A stretch of 64,000 bases of DNA from Allium sativum (GCA_030737875.1 CM060926.1:316794922-316858921); one strand, 5' to 3'. Shown: positions 1 to 12,590, counted from the stretch's first letter. Notes: generated by a model not told the origin, from the letters alone. Made by a program: numbers and translations.

Positions 1-202
1 TTGAGTTATTATTTTCTTCTTCTTTGTTGAGTGCAGAGATCATCCGACGCATGTTATCGAGATGACTCTCCTGATTCTTAATCATCTGCATGTGATTCAA
101 ATCTAAGTGATACTGATTATGAAGGATGATAGGGAGAGTATTCTTGAAGGAGTTAGGAGTTTCATCTAGATTTTCACTTAAACTATGAATTGGAGAAGTC
201 AT
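1..202 (-). CDS. Partial ORF, coiled-coil tail, unknown product
   Basis: An open frame starts at the ATG at 202 on the minus strand and runs off the window edge after 67 codons without a stop. It begins MTSPIHSLSENLDE and becomes polar and Q/N/H/E-rich with regularly spaced L and M, which suggests a coiled coil. About 170 bases upstream lies the same paired GTCGAC palindrome module seen at 1.9 kb and 9.2 kb, with a weak TATA-like stretch near 280. Position and composition resemble the C-terminal part of plant transposon-associated proteins of the type encoded at 1.05-1.9 kb. I do not recognise a defined domain. It could be a gene start or a retroelement remnant. Confidence 0.35.
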   Translation of the reverse strand, partial: MTSPIHSLSENLDETPNSFKNTLPIILHNQYHLDLNHMQMIKNQESHLDNMRRMISALNKEEENNNS

Positions 203-279
203 GGAATGATAAAATTGAAAAAACAATGAATGGGTATTAAGGAGGAATGAAAAGATAAGTTTTCTAGAAAAAATAGGTA

Positions 280-480
280 TTTGTAGGCTCTGGAATTCGT
301 TTAAAATGAATAGACACAAGTTGGTTGAGATAGTTTTTAAATTCAAAAAAATTTGAAAATTGGCAGTTATATGTCGACATGTGGGGGTAGCCCTTGTCGA
401 CATGTCTCTTATAGTTTTTTGAATTTTGAGAATTTTGTGAGTTGTGTTTAATTTTGGTTTGTATATAGTTTTTAACACAC
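280..480 (-). promoter_or_regulatory. Promoter-like module, copy 1, paired GTCGAC palindromes
   Basis: Two palindromic GTCGAC sites (371-380 and 395-404) are separated by a short GGGGGTAG spacer and flanked by AAATTC-rich DNA. The order and spacing match 1850-1960 and 9060-9250 on the same strand. A TATA-like stretch lies near 280. Read on the minus strand it precedes the open frame ending at 202. The promoter role is inferred from the 9.2-kb copy, which has a clear TATA box. Confidence 0.45.
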
Positions 481-1049
481 TAATGGTAATTCCAGAGATG
501 TTTTAGAGGTAATAAAGAAAAATGTAAGAACTTCATTGATAATTTTAATCGCGATACATAAAGATCATACATAACAAGAAATTGAAGTACGATAATGAAA
601 ACAGAAACTACTACAACTAGAAAATAAAACTAGAATTTAGTGGAGGATGATGAATATGAAGACAATTCAAGCTTGCGACTCACTATCCCAAAGAACTTGC
701 TCATCTTTGTAGAGATATGTTCTATTTTCTTACTAAATGATCTCTTTAAATCTTATGATTTTCATCTATGGTCAGTTGGCTCTTAAGGAGGAAATTATTG
801 GATGGATTGGAGGTTTCAGTGGGATATTCTATGCTTTCTAAGTACATATTTTCATCTTCTTCCTCTTTGTCGATTTTCGTTCTTCTTTTTCTCGAGCCAA
901 ACTTTATTCTTTTTCTGAAAGCATTTCATATGGTTGAAACACTAACGGGATCTTCATAAGAGATATGTTTTTGAAATTAAACACCTTTTTAGAAACAAAC
1001 TCTTCTCCTTTGAAATCAACTCCAAAAGTTTGAAAATATGTGTGAATTA
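481..1049. other. Non-coding decayed retroelement DNA
   Basis: No supported gene. The minus strand gives short pieces rich in charged residues that could be the decayed C-terminal part of the pseudogene at 1050-1899. Stops in all frames prevent a firm call. Confidence 0.3.
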
Positions 1050-1899
1050 AATTCCATGATAAATCGTAATTTTACCCGTTTAAAAATATTTTTCTTGAAA
1101 TTCATCCAAAATAACTTAAGCCCAATTAATGTCATAATTTCCAAAATTAGCAAAAAGAGCTTTGCAAACTTTTATTGTACGGTTATTGAATTTTCGCAAA
1201 TGAGGTGTCATAGTGTGTTGAAGAAGTAGATTAACAATTCTTGCTTTTGGTAAAAAAATATTGATTTTTGAATTTGAAATGTCCATCATTCTTAAAAATA
1301 TAGTGAAAGGTCTCTTGGTCATATTCACTAATTTTGAAATTCCTGACATCTAATCCCATGCTCCTACAATCCATAACATTTCCAATTTGAGTTGCTCTTA
1401 CACTATTCTGAATTTCATTCTCATTTCCTTCGTAAAAGCCTCGATTCAAGTTAACATAAAACATTTTGACAAGATTCGAATAGCAGACATAATCATTTTC
1501 CCAAAAATCAATCAAACTAAGAACACTATTTTGATTTAAGAGAGCTTCAAGTTCATAATATCGAAAATCACTGAAAATAGAAAATTTTCTCATACCGACT
1601 TTACCAAAGTTTACATAGTTGATGTAATCTTTGATAGCTTCTGGGTTGTTAAAAAGAAAGCCTTTGGTGGCCTTTGATAGCCTCATGTGCTTGGAGTTCT
1701 TGAGGAAGCCATTAGAGAGTTTTGTAAGGAGTAGAAGATAGATATGAATTTTGAAATAAAGGTGGAAAGAGATGATAAATAGAGAATCGATAAATATGTT
1801 CTTGTGTTTAGAGACACATTTTGAGTACATTAGAGTCGATAAAAAGGTGGAGGGAATTGAAAAGTTTGAATTTGAAATTTTCAGGAGGCATGTCAACAT
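1050..1899 (-). pseudogene. Broken plant transposon-type protein gene
   Basis: The minus strand encodes about 222 residues and then continues in a second frame (1349-1116), which points to a frameshift near 1250. A stop codon interrupts the following conserved block near 1118. Visible blocks are a LIDFWENDYVCYSNLVKMFY-type segment, then FLPKARIVNLLLQH and a later GNYDINWA segment. This order (aromatic NLV-FY block, then a PKAR-LL block, then an IN-W/Y-I-EF block) fits the plant-specific family annotated as putative plant transposon protein, which is common in retroelement-rich plant genomes. Function is unknown. The module with paired GTCGAC sites at 1888-1922 overlaps the apparent start, so the true start is probably further in. 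Family assignment is from recall of motif order only. Confidence 0.5.
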
Positions 1900-1960
1900 G
1901 TAGGGTAAGGCATGTCGACATGTCTTCTATATTTTCGAAAGTCATGTGTATTTTCCTTTT
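1850..1960 (-). promoter_or_regulatory. Promoter-like module, copy 2, paired GTCGAC palindromes
   Basis: Contains GCATGTCAACATG (1888-1900, one arm base changed) and CATGTCGACATG (1911-1922), followed on the minus strand by AATTTCAAATTC-type DNA as in the copies near 0.4 and 9.2 kb. It lies just upstream of the transposon-type pseudogene. Confidence 0.45.
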
Positions 1961-2279
1961 TGGTTGTTTATATATATATGTATATATTTAAAATTTTATA
2001 TTCTTATTTATATAATTCTTGAGATATTTTTTAACATAACATTTCTTTTATACTAATATTTTATTAATATAATAATAAAATAATATTGTTTTAAAATTAA
2101 AATTTCAACTATTAAATTTGAATTTAAATTCAAGAAATTTCAAACATGGAAAGCAATCAAACAACCATTCAAACAAGTGATTTCTACCAAATTAATATAA
2201 TTGTGTACCTATTTTTAGATCCAATTTCCAGTAATCTTTGAATCATGAATAGCCGTGAAGCACATATATAAATTGTTTG
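1961..2279. other. AT-rich spacer
   Basis: Very AT-rich, with short TA runs near 1970-1990 and 2040-2090. I see no gene or defined element here. Confidence 0.4.
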
Positions 2280-3320
2280 TTTCCTATTCTTCGACATTGG
2301 AGGATGAATCAGAATCATCCAGTGTGGTAGCATAAGCCCTTTTCCTTTTCTTTAACAAATCACTATTTGAAGGTTGATTTTGTTTTTCTGGATATTGACA
2401 ATCTCTTTATAAGTGTCCTAGTTCATTACAGTTGAAGCACCTGATGTCGTTTGGAATCTCATTATTTTTCAGAGGATTTTTATAATCATTCCTTCTGAAA
2501 TTATTTATCTTTCTGTATTTTCGTACTTTTATTGTCATCAACGTTGTCACTTCATCATTATCATACTCTGAGTATGAATCTTCGGTTATTGCATTGAATG
2601 CTACTGCTTTCTTTTCTGATGATTTATTTTCATTCCTTCCTCACATATGGACTTCAAATGACATTAAATTTTCAATTAACTCTTGAATTTTCATTGCAGT
2701 GGTATCATTGGCCTCTTCAATTGCAAGAATCTTTTGATCCCATTCCAATGTTAAGGAATTCATATTTTTCTGACTTAGTCTTCCTCTGAATATATTTTAC
2801 CCAAGGCTATTATTCAATGCACGATCTTCTGAAACCTTCAGTACATATCAGAGATAGACTCATTCAAATTCATTTTAAATAATTGAAAATGATTAGTTAA
2901 CATAAATATCTTGGTCTGTTTAATTTTTCTTGTTCCTTTATGAGTCGCTTGCAAAGTTTTTTAGATTTCATATGTAGACTTACAAACATACACTCTTTCG
3001 AATTCATTCCTCTCAAGTGAAAAAATAAAATACTCATGGATTTTGAACTATTATGTGCAGTAGCCTTTTGCTTAACAATCCATTGTGCTAGTTGTGGGTT
3101 CCATATACACTGTTTAAGTGATATTCCAAGTGCCTAATCCTACTAATTGTAAATATATTTTCATCCAACAAGTCTAGTATGCATAATTACTACCAATAAA
3201 TAGGGGAGGTCTAATAGTAGACTAACCCTCTATAAAAGAACTAGGATTACTAGTGTTGACATTAACAATTTTGATTTCTATTTAAATCTTTTCAAAAATA
3301 TGATTATGAAAACATTGAAA
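2280..3320 (-). pseudogene. gag: Decayed Ty1/copia gag (UBN2 type with CCHC knuckle)
   Basis: The minus strand, just inside a PBS, reads in broken frames as a UBN2-type capsid: a QTKIFMLTNHFQLFKMNLNE segment, then SISDMY and RFQKIVHALNNSLG, then WDQKI and AIEEANDTTAM blocks, ending with a zinc knuckle near 2400-2440 (RCFNCNELGH, then a stop, then RDC). Frameshifts and in-frame stops are frequent. UBN2 gag proteins coat copia RNA in virus-like particles. The layout LTR, PBS, gag agrees with a minus-strand element whose 5' LTR starts at 3341. No protease, integrase or RT follows to the left, so the element is truncated, rearranged or non-autonomous. The UBN2 wording fits Sirevirus-like copia best. 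Confidence 0.6.
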
Positions 3321-3326
3321 ACCAAT

Positions 3327-3340
3327 GCTCTGATACTAAT
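3327..3340 (-). other. Primer-binding site of decayed copia element
   Basis: The minus strand reads ATTAGTATCAGAGC directly beside the LTR start, close to the plant initiator tRNA-Met complement TGGTATCAGAGC. It fixes the LTR boundary at 3341 and the minus orientation. Confidence 0.65.
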
Positions 3341-5589
3341 TGTTGGAAAATAAGAATTAGGGATCTTAAGGAGAACTCAACAATAGAGGGGGAAGTGAAT
3401 AGTTTTTTATAGTTAATCTTTTTGAATTTAACACAATCAAATGCAAATCAGATATAAATCAATCACAGGATCATACTACAGATAAAATAATAAATAAAAG
3501 TAGTAAAGGAAAGAACACACTAGGATTTTTATACTGGTTCAGAGTTACCCTACATCGAGTTCCATGCAACTCTAGGTTGATGCGCATTTCTTTTCAATAT
3601 AATCTTCAAATTACAATCCTCGATTTCATAGGTAACGGGGTAAACCCCGCCTATTTTTCGGAGGATGGTGAGACTCATGAGATGACCCAAACCCCGTTCA
3701 ATGGCGGCAAGGGTAATCTTTGGAATATAACACATAAACAGATAACAACAGAACAGAAACAAATAAATACACCAGATAATGTACAATAGAATATACTGGA
3801 TATAATAAACATCAGAGTTACACGGTATACAGGATCATACTTAGTACAAATACAGTTCAGCTATACATAAATGTCTACTGCATAAACAAACATAATATGT
3901 ACAATAGGAGCTGAACAGCATAAAAAGAGATAAATGATAGAATACATCTTCAGCTCCACCTACCCAGAAAGAGCCTACTAAAACCTGAATACAAGGCTGC
4001 CCATGTAGAAATAGGGGCACCTGAGTTTGCAAGTGAAACAAACTACGAGTCAGTCATGGGACTGGTATGAGAAATCTACTTAACATATTTTATAATATGG
4101 CCAATCACAGGACCACGCCACTTTCGCGGATCGGGTTTTACTCCATTGGATTGCCAGTGCTTTAAACAAGTAAACCTTTTAAACATCGCAATGCTTTTTA
4201 TAAAAATGAAGCCATTATAAGACTCAGTTCCCATCACACAATGCAACACAAACCGGAGGATAGAGTTTTACCTTATAATGGCCAAAATATGCTCGATACG
4301 AATAAAACAAAAGCATTTGATATTATTACTAGTGTTTATATGTTTCAAAAACAATTTCAATCATAACTATCAATCATAGACGGCATGGGTACCATATATC
4401 ATGTCGCCATATATATAAACAATCAAAACCGCACGATGTCGTATTTGGAAATTGGATTTCCATCATGAACCAAGGCAAAAGATAGTCCTTACCGAATTCG
4501 AGACAATCTAGCCTACCATGTCTCAGGAACAACCGTAACTGCACCTTGGATCGTCAGGGCCGGTCCACCGATGTGGATTAAAATGCCTGAACACTGCGTC
4601 TCCCCGGCCTTTGGGGGCATAAATGAGTCCTATGACTCCATCGGCTCCACATAGTCACTGATATGTCTGAGGCGCCTCACAACAGCAACAACCACACAGG
4701 TGAAAATAATATAAATGTCAGGGCTGGTAGGTTACTGACACCACACTAGCTAGAAAGAAACGCATGCCCTCCCTGATGTCCTATCCCGTTTCTGGTTCAT
4801 ACCGGGGTGTGAGGCTCGCGAGTTCACGTTATACACAAAGCTACGCCACACAGGTCGTGCTTTGATCATCAACCACAAGACTTTGCTTTTCAACAGAAGC
4901 CTTGATCATCTGCCACTTAGGCATGCCACACAGGCAATTCACTCCATGCGACTGATTTCTATTGATATATAACCTCTGAGCTCGTACGTCTCAGAGAAGG
5001 GCGTTAAGCAAGAGAATAAATTCCCCGCCGCCAAACAGATATATATTTAACAGAGATCAATCAGCACAGAACAAAATCCAATGTCAGACACATAGTTCAT
5101 TTACAAGTTCGTTCTGGGTCTGAACGAAACCGGAGGCACTCAATACCTCGCATATCCGTACAATCAACAAGTACGTCCGGACGGCTACTACTTCAGCCCC
5201 TTCAAGGTAGCTACTCCTATCATGAGCATCAGTAGAACCCCTCCATTCGACGTGAAGATCATCGGTCTTGCACCGTCTTCATATCTTCGACTTTTAATCG
5301 TCGATCAATTATTTGAAATGAGAATTAACTCGGCCTAATCAAATAATTCACGTATATTTAGAATTTCAAACCAATTCATTTCAATGGTTAAATTATTCGA
5401 TATCACTAATTCTATTCTTTAATGTAATTTTCACGCCAAATACATTCAACCATCAAATATCACATAAACCGAGTAAATTCAGTTTATTTCCATTCCATAT
5501 CATTTATAATATTTTATCATGATTTATCGCTATTTTTATTTATTTAAAAATAGAAAATTCACTCAACCGACGCTTCAGGCCATAACGCA

Positions 5590-6060
5590 GCCGCGGCGCT
5601 GTTTTTCTTCAGATTTGATTTACACATATCTAAAAATTTAACCATTGGATCTTCACAAATTTTATATCATTAGAAAGATCTTTTCAAAACGAATCCAACA
5701 GCTTCAGTTTTGGGAAAAATCCAACAGTCGGATCTCCCGGTACAATCGTTTGAAGTTTCGATTTCAAAATACGAACTGCAGCGTCGTTATTCGATTTAAT
5801 TTAATTATATATATAATCGATTCTGGCGCTGTTTTTCTTCAGATTTGAATTAAACATTCCAGACAATCCAACCGTTGTATCTTTACAAAGTTGGTGCCAT
5901 TGGAAAGATATTTCCAAAGCGAACTCAACGGTTGTGGTTTCGGGAAAATCCGATGGTCGGATCTCCCGCAATAATCGTTCGAAATCACGGTTTCAAAATA
6001 CAAACTGCAGCTTCGTTATTCGATTTATTTTAATTATATTTATATATATCTATATATAAA
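5590..6060. repeat. Tandem duplication of about 225 bp in LTR G
   Basis: Two diverged copies in a row, each starting near GCGCTGTTTTTCTTCAGA (5600 and 5826). Each carries a segment about the attached sugar-poor motif GGATCTTCACAAA or its variant and ends with CTGCAGC, TTCGTTATTCGAT and an AT-rich tail. A third weaker relative lies at 8390-8600. Internal duplications of this kind lengthen the LTR. Confidence 0.6.
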
Positions 6061-6404
6061 TATAATCCATCCTTCGATTTCAAAACCATATTCACTTCCT
6101 ATATTTGATAAAAATGATATTTTTATCATCAAAAATATTTATTCAACACATCACCATTTTTAACACTTCATATTCACAATAAAAATGTAGATTTTATTGT
6201 TCAATCTGTATATTAAACACATGAATGTTTTCGACTTCACACATACGATAAAAATATGATTTTTATCATTCTAGTTCTTTATTCAACACATGAATGTTTT
6301 CCATAGTTTATATATATAATATAGATGTGATTTTTATTGTAAAATAATTTATTTCAAAACGCGATTATGTATATAAGGTAAAAATGTTATTTTTATATTT
6401 CAAA

Positions 6405-6740
6405 GAATTTATTCAATACATGAACTTCATTCAACACATGAATTTCTATTCAACACATGAATATAGTTTCAACACATGAATTTCTATTCAACACATGAAT
6501 TTGGTTTTAACACATGAAAATAATTCTATAGTTTATATATATATATATATAATAATGTGATTTTTATTGTAAAACAATTTATTTCAAAACGCAATTATTT
6601 ATATAAGGTAAAAATGTTATTTTTATATTTCAAAGAATTTATTCAACACATGAACTTCATTCAACACATGAACTTCATTCAACACATGAATTTCTATTCA
6701 ACACATGAATATAGTTTCAACACATGAAAATAAATCTAAC
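6405..6740. repeat. TTCAACACATGAA minisatellite
   Basis: About a dozen copies of a 13-14 bp unit, TTCAACACATGAAT with small variants, in two clusters separated by a repeated block (TATATATAAT then TGTGATTTTTATTG then GCAATTAT or GCGATTAT). The block with its cluster is itself duplicated (6300-6500 and 6525-6740), so there are two levels of tandem repeat. Confidence 0.8.
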
Positions 6741-9059
6741 TGAATATTATTGAAAATTTCGGCAGCATAACGGCAGGGTAGTTAAAATCGGCACCGTCCC
6801 TAGTACGGCTCCTCGCTCTACCTTAAAGCCTTGCAGCTTTTGACAATGGAGAATTTCAATATCTAGTTCATACGCAGACGAATTTTCCCATATACTAATC
6901 CTATTGGGATTTCAACCACAATCAATCATTTCAAATCAACTATTCATGATATTCACCAAATTTTCACATCAACCAACATTCCAAACAATATCACAACCAA
7001 CAATCCAAACAATATCACAACCAATATATATCGTCCATGGTCTGTGGACGAGGGGAGTATATATATATAGATATATGTATAAAACTATATTTCGATTTCA
7101 CTTCAATTCATTTCAATGTCATTTCATTGCATATATAATTTTTACAATGCATATATAACTTATACATCGAACATACAACTTAAACAATGCTTATACATGA
7201 GGTGTACAACGCTTATATAACTCATACATCGACTATATAATTTATACATCGTCGTTTCCATATCGTTTATAACACAGAAATCTCACTTTGGGTTCCACTA
7301 CACCAAAAATTGTAGAAAGCTCAGAAAAATATGCGGTCTCTTCTAGAAGGTAGAAGACGTCCACACGGTTCCACTATCTCTTATTTCACTGGATTTCGTC
7401 AACATACGAAAAAAATATGATTTTTACAGTGAAATCAAAAATAGTAGCGCTTTAAAGTGCTATTAAACAGTTTAAAATAATTAAAGTCGTTACCTTCAAA
7501 TTTCGTTCAAACCTAGGTCGCCAATTTTCGCGAAATCCATGTAGCTAGGGACCGATCGTCCTGCGCCACAGCGGAGAGCTAGGAGAGAGCTTCTCGGCGC
7601 TACCCCCTTATCCAGCTCGAAGTGGTGGTCGGCGCGCAAATCGAGGTGATGCGGCGCTGCTTCCCAGGCCCGATTCTCGAGGCACACTGCACGATGGGGG
7701 TCGTGGCTTCTATGGATTTGTAGAGGGGAGTGAGGGCTTCAAAAATCTCCAAAGGGGCAGTGGGTTTTGGTGAGAGGAATCGCCGGAAAATGGCTGGGAA
7801 CGGAGGAACGGGTTTCGTCGTCGATCGGGGGAGGGAGAGAGAGAAAGTTAAATGGGCTAATGAGGTTTTATTTATTTATTTATATATTTTTAAAATTCTA
7901 AAATACCCCTTATCTCATACGAACTCCTATCCAAACCCAACGGCTATCGTCCCTAGCTGAATACCCTCATTCCGAATACAATGGGATATGTTTTGTAGGC
8001 CCATTCGACTGTTTCAGTCTGTTTTCCTTCAAATTAAAATATAAAACATTCAATATTGGATTTGAACCTACATTTCAATTTGCCGGGGCCACATACTGAT
8101 TCTAAAAATTCCAGAAAAATAAATCTAGCTATGTTTTGACGATACGGTCCCAACAAAACTAGTTTTGTCGAATTTTGAGACCGTTTGAAAAATGGCCATT
8201 TTCTCGTCGATCCAATTTAACTATAATTGACCAAACATATTTTTCTTCGCCACGCTCACATATTAACTTAAAAAATTATGAAATTTGAAACCTAGCAGTA
8301 ATTTGACATTCCGGATCCAACAAAAGTGGTTTCGTCGAGTTCTGAGGTCGTATGCAAAATGTCTATTTTCAAGGGCTATATATTCTCTATAACGACCTTT
8401 CTGAAAATTCATTTGGCCATAACTTTTGATTGCTATGAAACTTCGATTCTTCAGATTCGTTAGAAAGATATTCACTAACAGATTTAAATATTTTTGGTTT
8501 CACTAAAATCCGTATTATTTTGAACCAGGTACAGTCGTTCAAAGTTTGAATTCCAATTTTGAAACTGCTGCGCCATTTCAAGCCTTGTTTATAATTCCAA
8601 ATAATTATATTTATTTTCAAACTTCGATTCAAACATACTTTTCGTCATTATTATTTAAAATATTTATTTTAAAGATTTAAAATTCACTATTTTAGCCAAT
8701 TTAAAATTTTTAAACTGGTTCAGATTTTCCGGGTTGTTACAACTCAACTGATCTCTAAGCTACAATCACACCTAGTTGATTAGTAAGGGTTACAACCACA
8801 CCTTTTCAATATCAGTTTGGATGGAAGACTTGATAGAATTTTGATCTTACGATATTTGATTATAGAAACTCTTGTAACTCTAAATAACACTTGAATCTTT
8901 AAGAGAGTTTGATAGAGAATCAAATTAGAATTGAATTGGTTTAATTTTCTTTAAAATTCGGTAGAGTTTGATTATCGAATCTTGAAAATTAAGAGTAAAA
9001 ATGGAGAGGAGAAAAGAGAGAAGAAGGTAAATGAAGTTAATTATTAAAATTTGAATTTA

Positions 9060-9250
9060 GAAGCCTATTTATAGTGGTTCAACAGTCATATCTTTTCAGA
9101 AAAGGATTTAAACCAATAGTTACAACTTTTGAAATTTGAATTTAAAAATTAACGGTTACCATGTTGACTTGGGGGTAGTGCATGTCGACATGCCTTTGAG
9201 AAATTCTGAATTTTGAATTTTAGAAACCAATGTACATGATGCTGAAATAA
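9060..9250 (-). promoter_or_regulatory. LTR promoter, copy 3 of the paired GTCGAC module
   Basis: On the minus strand GCATGTCGACATGC (9180-9193) and a degraded partner (CATGTTGACTTGG, from 9170) are followed about 95 bases later by CTATAAATAGGC (TATA box 9066-9074) and then a CT-rich leader. This is the best preserved of the three modules. Confidence 0.55.
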
Positions 9251-9270
9251 ATCAAGGTAATTCTGGTTTT

Positions 9271-9978
9271 TAAACATACTATTGTTCTATATAATAAACT
9301 AGTATAATAGATTAAAAATATAAATTAAAAACATATAATTATAATATATATATATAATAACTATTTTAAACATATATAAAATCTATAAATATAAATATAT
9401 AAGAAATGTTTTTAAAACTAAAGACATATAAAACTATAATTATGAATATAAGGAAATTGAAACTCAAGTAAAATATATATTAAGACTAAGATATAAATAA
9501 GTAAATATCTGAATTAGTTAAAACTAAAATATAAGAAATTAAATCTAAAATAGATAAATTAGGAGATAGATTTAAAATTCAATAAAATTTAAGGATATAT
9601 ACTTTCAAATAGGAAGTAATTTTGAAATCAGTTTGAAAATAAGAGATAAGAAGATTTAAAATGATAGGAGATTTTAAAATATAGATTCAGTGCTAAGGCT
9701 AAGTCATTTAGTCAACTAAAGAAGCATGTCTACTTTGAAATTCGTGAAGGCTAAAGTATTTGCATTTCACTTTCAATTCTAAGGATCTTTCATTCTTAAT
9801 TTTGCTTTCTGCCTGCTTGTTTGTTTTTTGTTTTGTTTGTGTTTGTATTTCTTATGTTTGGTATGCCTAGTTCCCATATTTTCATTTCTTGGTTTGTATC
9901 TATCTCTATCTGCTATGTACTCTTCTTTGGTTTATCAATAAAGTTGTAGGGTACATGACCACTCAACCCCGTAGGCTT
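9271..9978. other. AT-rich stretch with a possible 3' end
   Basis: No gene is visible. 9300-9680 is A/T-rich and low in complexity. 9740-9950 is T-rich on the plus strand with AATAAA at 9937-9942, which could be the polyadenylation end of an old retroelement or gene. No coding frame leads into it. Confidence 0.3.
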
Positions 9979-11643
9979 TGCCAAAAAAATTTATATCTTT
10001 TTGAACATTATAAAATAATAGTAAGTTACTTTTAATCACTTAAAAACTAAATAATAACTAATATTTCTCAACACATAATTATAAAATGTAGGAAATACTT
10101 TAAAAGGATAATTATTAACCTTAAATATAAAAAATAAATCAAACTAACTTTATTTTTAAACGTTATTGAATAATGATTTTTTTTGAAAACTTCATAATTA
10201 AAATAAATAATGATTTAAAAATATTGTTTCAATTAAACTTAGCTACTGCAGTTACGTGATCATTATGTCTCTATCTCAAAGAATCCATAAGCAACTGTAG
10301 TCAAACTTATAAATTATGAACATTTGTTCAATAGGACTTGATGCTGACATGGTACTTCTATAAGTTACCAACAACTTAATTCAATTTCCAATCAATTCTA
10401 GCATTTACATAAACATGAAGATGTGTGGATAAATCAATAATTAGCTATCAAAGCTAATATCACTTTCTCTCTATGGATAGTGACAATTCCAATTTAATAT
10501 GATAACAGAGATGAATTTGCTCTGCTCAACATATGGCATTATGAATAAATTCTCCTAATTCATTAAATGGTGTTTATTTGGTTAAAACATAAACATCATC
10601 ATATATTTCATTTAATTACATTATAACAATCATAAGTAAAACATCAGTATCAAGTCATACATGATTAAAATTCAAAATAATTTTGAATATAAGTAAATTC
10701 CAATAATTTATAATAGTAATTCAAAATGTTGTATCATGATATTGGATCAAATTCAAATAGATTAATAGCATTTCACGATGCTATATTGCGATCCTAGGTT
10801 TAGTTCAACGATCATCAAATTAATCAATCCAAGCATGCAATTGAAAAATATGATTTTATCGATCAAATCTATCAACCAACAATTTGCAAACTCAAGCAAA
10901 TAGTAATTTAATATACTTATATAATACTGGTAGATCGAAAAGGAGAATTTTACCCACCATCGTTCTAGTTGTCGCTTCATGTTTCGATCTTATTTTAAAT
11001 TCCAATCAACATTTGAATTTTTTTGAAAATACCACAAACTCTAGAATTTAAATAATCCATATCCTGAATGTAAAAAAAAGTCGATACGATCCTAACGCGA
11101 CTGACGACGCCTGAAACATTTCTCGCCAGATAGAATTATTTCATTTATAGGATTTGGATTAATTAAAATAACATTATCCTTAATAATTAAATAATTAACT
11201 ACTTAATTACCCTTATTAAGTTAACGATCCTTCTTCCCCTCTTTGGTTCCTGTAATCGAACTAAATCCCATGGCCACAGCCGAACTGTCCTCACCGTTAT
11301 CTCCCTCCATGCTTCACAAAACCAAACACCAGGTCCACATTTGCTTCCTCCTTCTGAGCTTCACCTTTCCATCATCGAAATTCTATGCTCGCACTCCTCT
11401 GGTTGATCGCGTCCTGAAGCTACTCGAGTCGACTACAGGAACACGAGCGACATCTTTTGGATAAAAAATCCACTAAATTCTAAAAATACGTTTGGAATTT
11501 ATGAGAGGTATATTTAATCGAAGAACTCGCTCAAGGAGTTTTCGTTTGTAATTTTCAGTGAAGGAATGATTTTGAAAATATTTTATGAGAAGGATAGTGT
11601 ACTGTGTGGTGAGTTGTCTGATTCTTGAATGGGCAGCAATACT

Positions 11644-11686
<43 letters not shown>

Positions 11687-12562
11687 TAAAAACTCAACAT
11701 TATTTCACATAGGTTTATTTTCGCATATGGACTCTATTCTATGTAATAAAAATATTGTTGTGCTCATCACCTTAGATACAATTCTGAAATAATGATAATA
11801 TATACTAACTATTAGATTCTGAAAAATCACAAAATCACCATTGTTTCGGTTATAAAAAACCAAATTATAACACTACAATTTCTAATTATTACACGATACA
11901 CATTTGTATCAAGCATGCTCCCACAATATGTACGATCACCTTGAAACTTAACATCCTATAATAGTTTATTATTCTGGATCTGATAAAACTAGTTTCGCCA
12001 AAATCCGAGATAGTTTGCAAAAGTTTAATATTCATACGTTAATTAAAACGACTTATTATTGAACTATGTTCATCGTTTAAATTTCAGTGATAATATATGT
12101 ATATTTCTTTCGGCTGTGTTATGTATTATTTTTCCGCTGCTATGTAATGTATTTTAATCTCTGACATTTTTTCTGATGTATATTATTTATTCATACTCTG
12201 TTATATTCTTGTACTCTAATATAAATTGTTGTAACAGCAATGAAATTTTCTTCTGTTTGCGTCCTGATTCGTCATGTTCTCAACTCAATCCAGACTTTCT
12301 CGAAAGGGAGAGTTTGAGTCGTTTCTTATTATCATCCTAATTCCCACTAGATTTAGTCAAGTTTTTTAAAACCACCCAAATTTATGTTAAATTCCAAATC
12401 CTATCCATACACAAAATTTCAGATATTAAAATTACTATTTCGCTATTCAAATTCGCTAAATAACTCAAAATATTTGGATTTCAATTATTTAGTTTACCAA
12501 ATCAATATTTAAATATTTAAATAAATTAAATATTCAATTACTAAAAAATTCGAATTGTTACA
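9979..12562 (-). mobile_element. Candidate LTR F of an old gypsy-like element
   Basis: The right end ...GAATTGTTACA (12562) is directly followed by a PPT on the minus strand, so it is the start of a 3' LTR. The left end is tentative: TGCCAAAAAAATTTATAT at 9979 is a plausible LTR terminus, but no second copy or TSD was found to prove it. The interior holds a (TA)n run and no gene. Confidence 0.35.
11646..11686. repeat. (TA)n microsatellite
   Basis: About 20 uninterrupted TA units. Confidence 0.95.
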
Positions 12563-12590
12563 TTCTTTCCCCGTAAACAAATTTCGTCCC
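12563..12590 (-). other. Polypurine tract of element F
   Basis: The minus strand reads GGGACGAAATTTG, then TTTACGGGGAAAGAA, directly before TGTAACAATTC. The same layout (GGGACGAAAT, purine run, AGAA, TGTAACA) marks the 3' LTR start in A, B, C and D. It primes plus-strand DNA synthesis. Confidence 0.65.

Larger units (their letters stand above)
3678..8741 (-). mobile_element. Solo LTR G (Ty3/gypsy-like), 5.06 kb
   Basis: Starts TGAGATGACCC and ends GGGTTGTTACA, with ACTCA at 3673-3677 and again at 8742-8746. The start aligns in pattern with the Tekay LTR starts of element B (TGAAACACCCC) and element A. There is no PBS, PPT or coding region inside, so this is a solo LTR left by LTR-LTR recombination. 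In element orientation (minus) a TATA-like run lies near 7865-7885 and a GTAACG donor-like site at 7493-7488. The paired hairpins found in A-D are not visible here. Unusually long for a solo LTR. Confidence 0.8.
3341..9270 (-). mobile_element. 5' LTR of decayed copia element, split by solo LTR G
   Basis: The LTR begins TGTTGGAAAA at 3341 beside the PBS. It runs to 3677, is interrupted by solo LTR G, and resumes at 8742. Removing G and one ACTCA joins 3677 to 8747 without a break in character. The far part carries a TATA box (9066-9074, minus) and the paired GTCGAC palindrome module (9165-9193). The right end is not resolved; 9270 is the last position with recognisable LTR content. Confidence 0.5.

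Noticed and set aside
2598..2789. Plus-strand ORF opposite the decayed gag
   Set aside because: Shadow of the minus-strand UBN2 gag remnant, with no motif of its own.
11243..11464. 73-codon plus-strand ORF with somewhat higher GC
   Set aside because: No recognisable motif, no neighbouring exons, lies inside the candidate old LTR F; likely chance.
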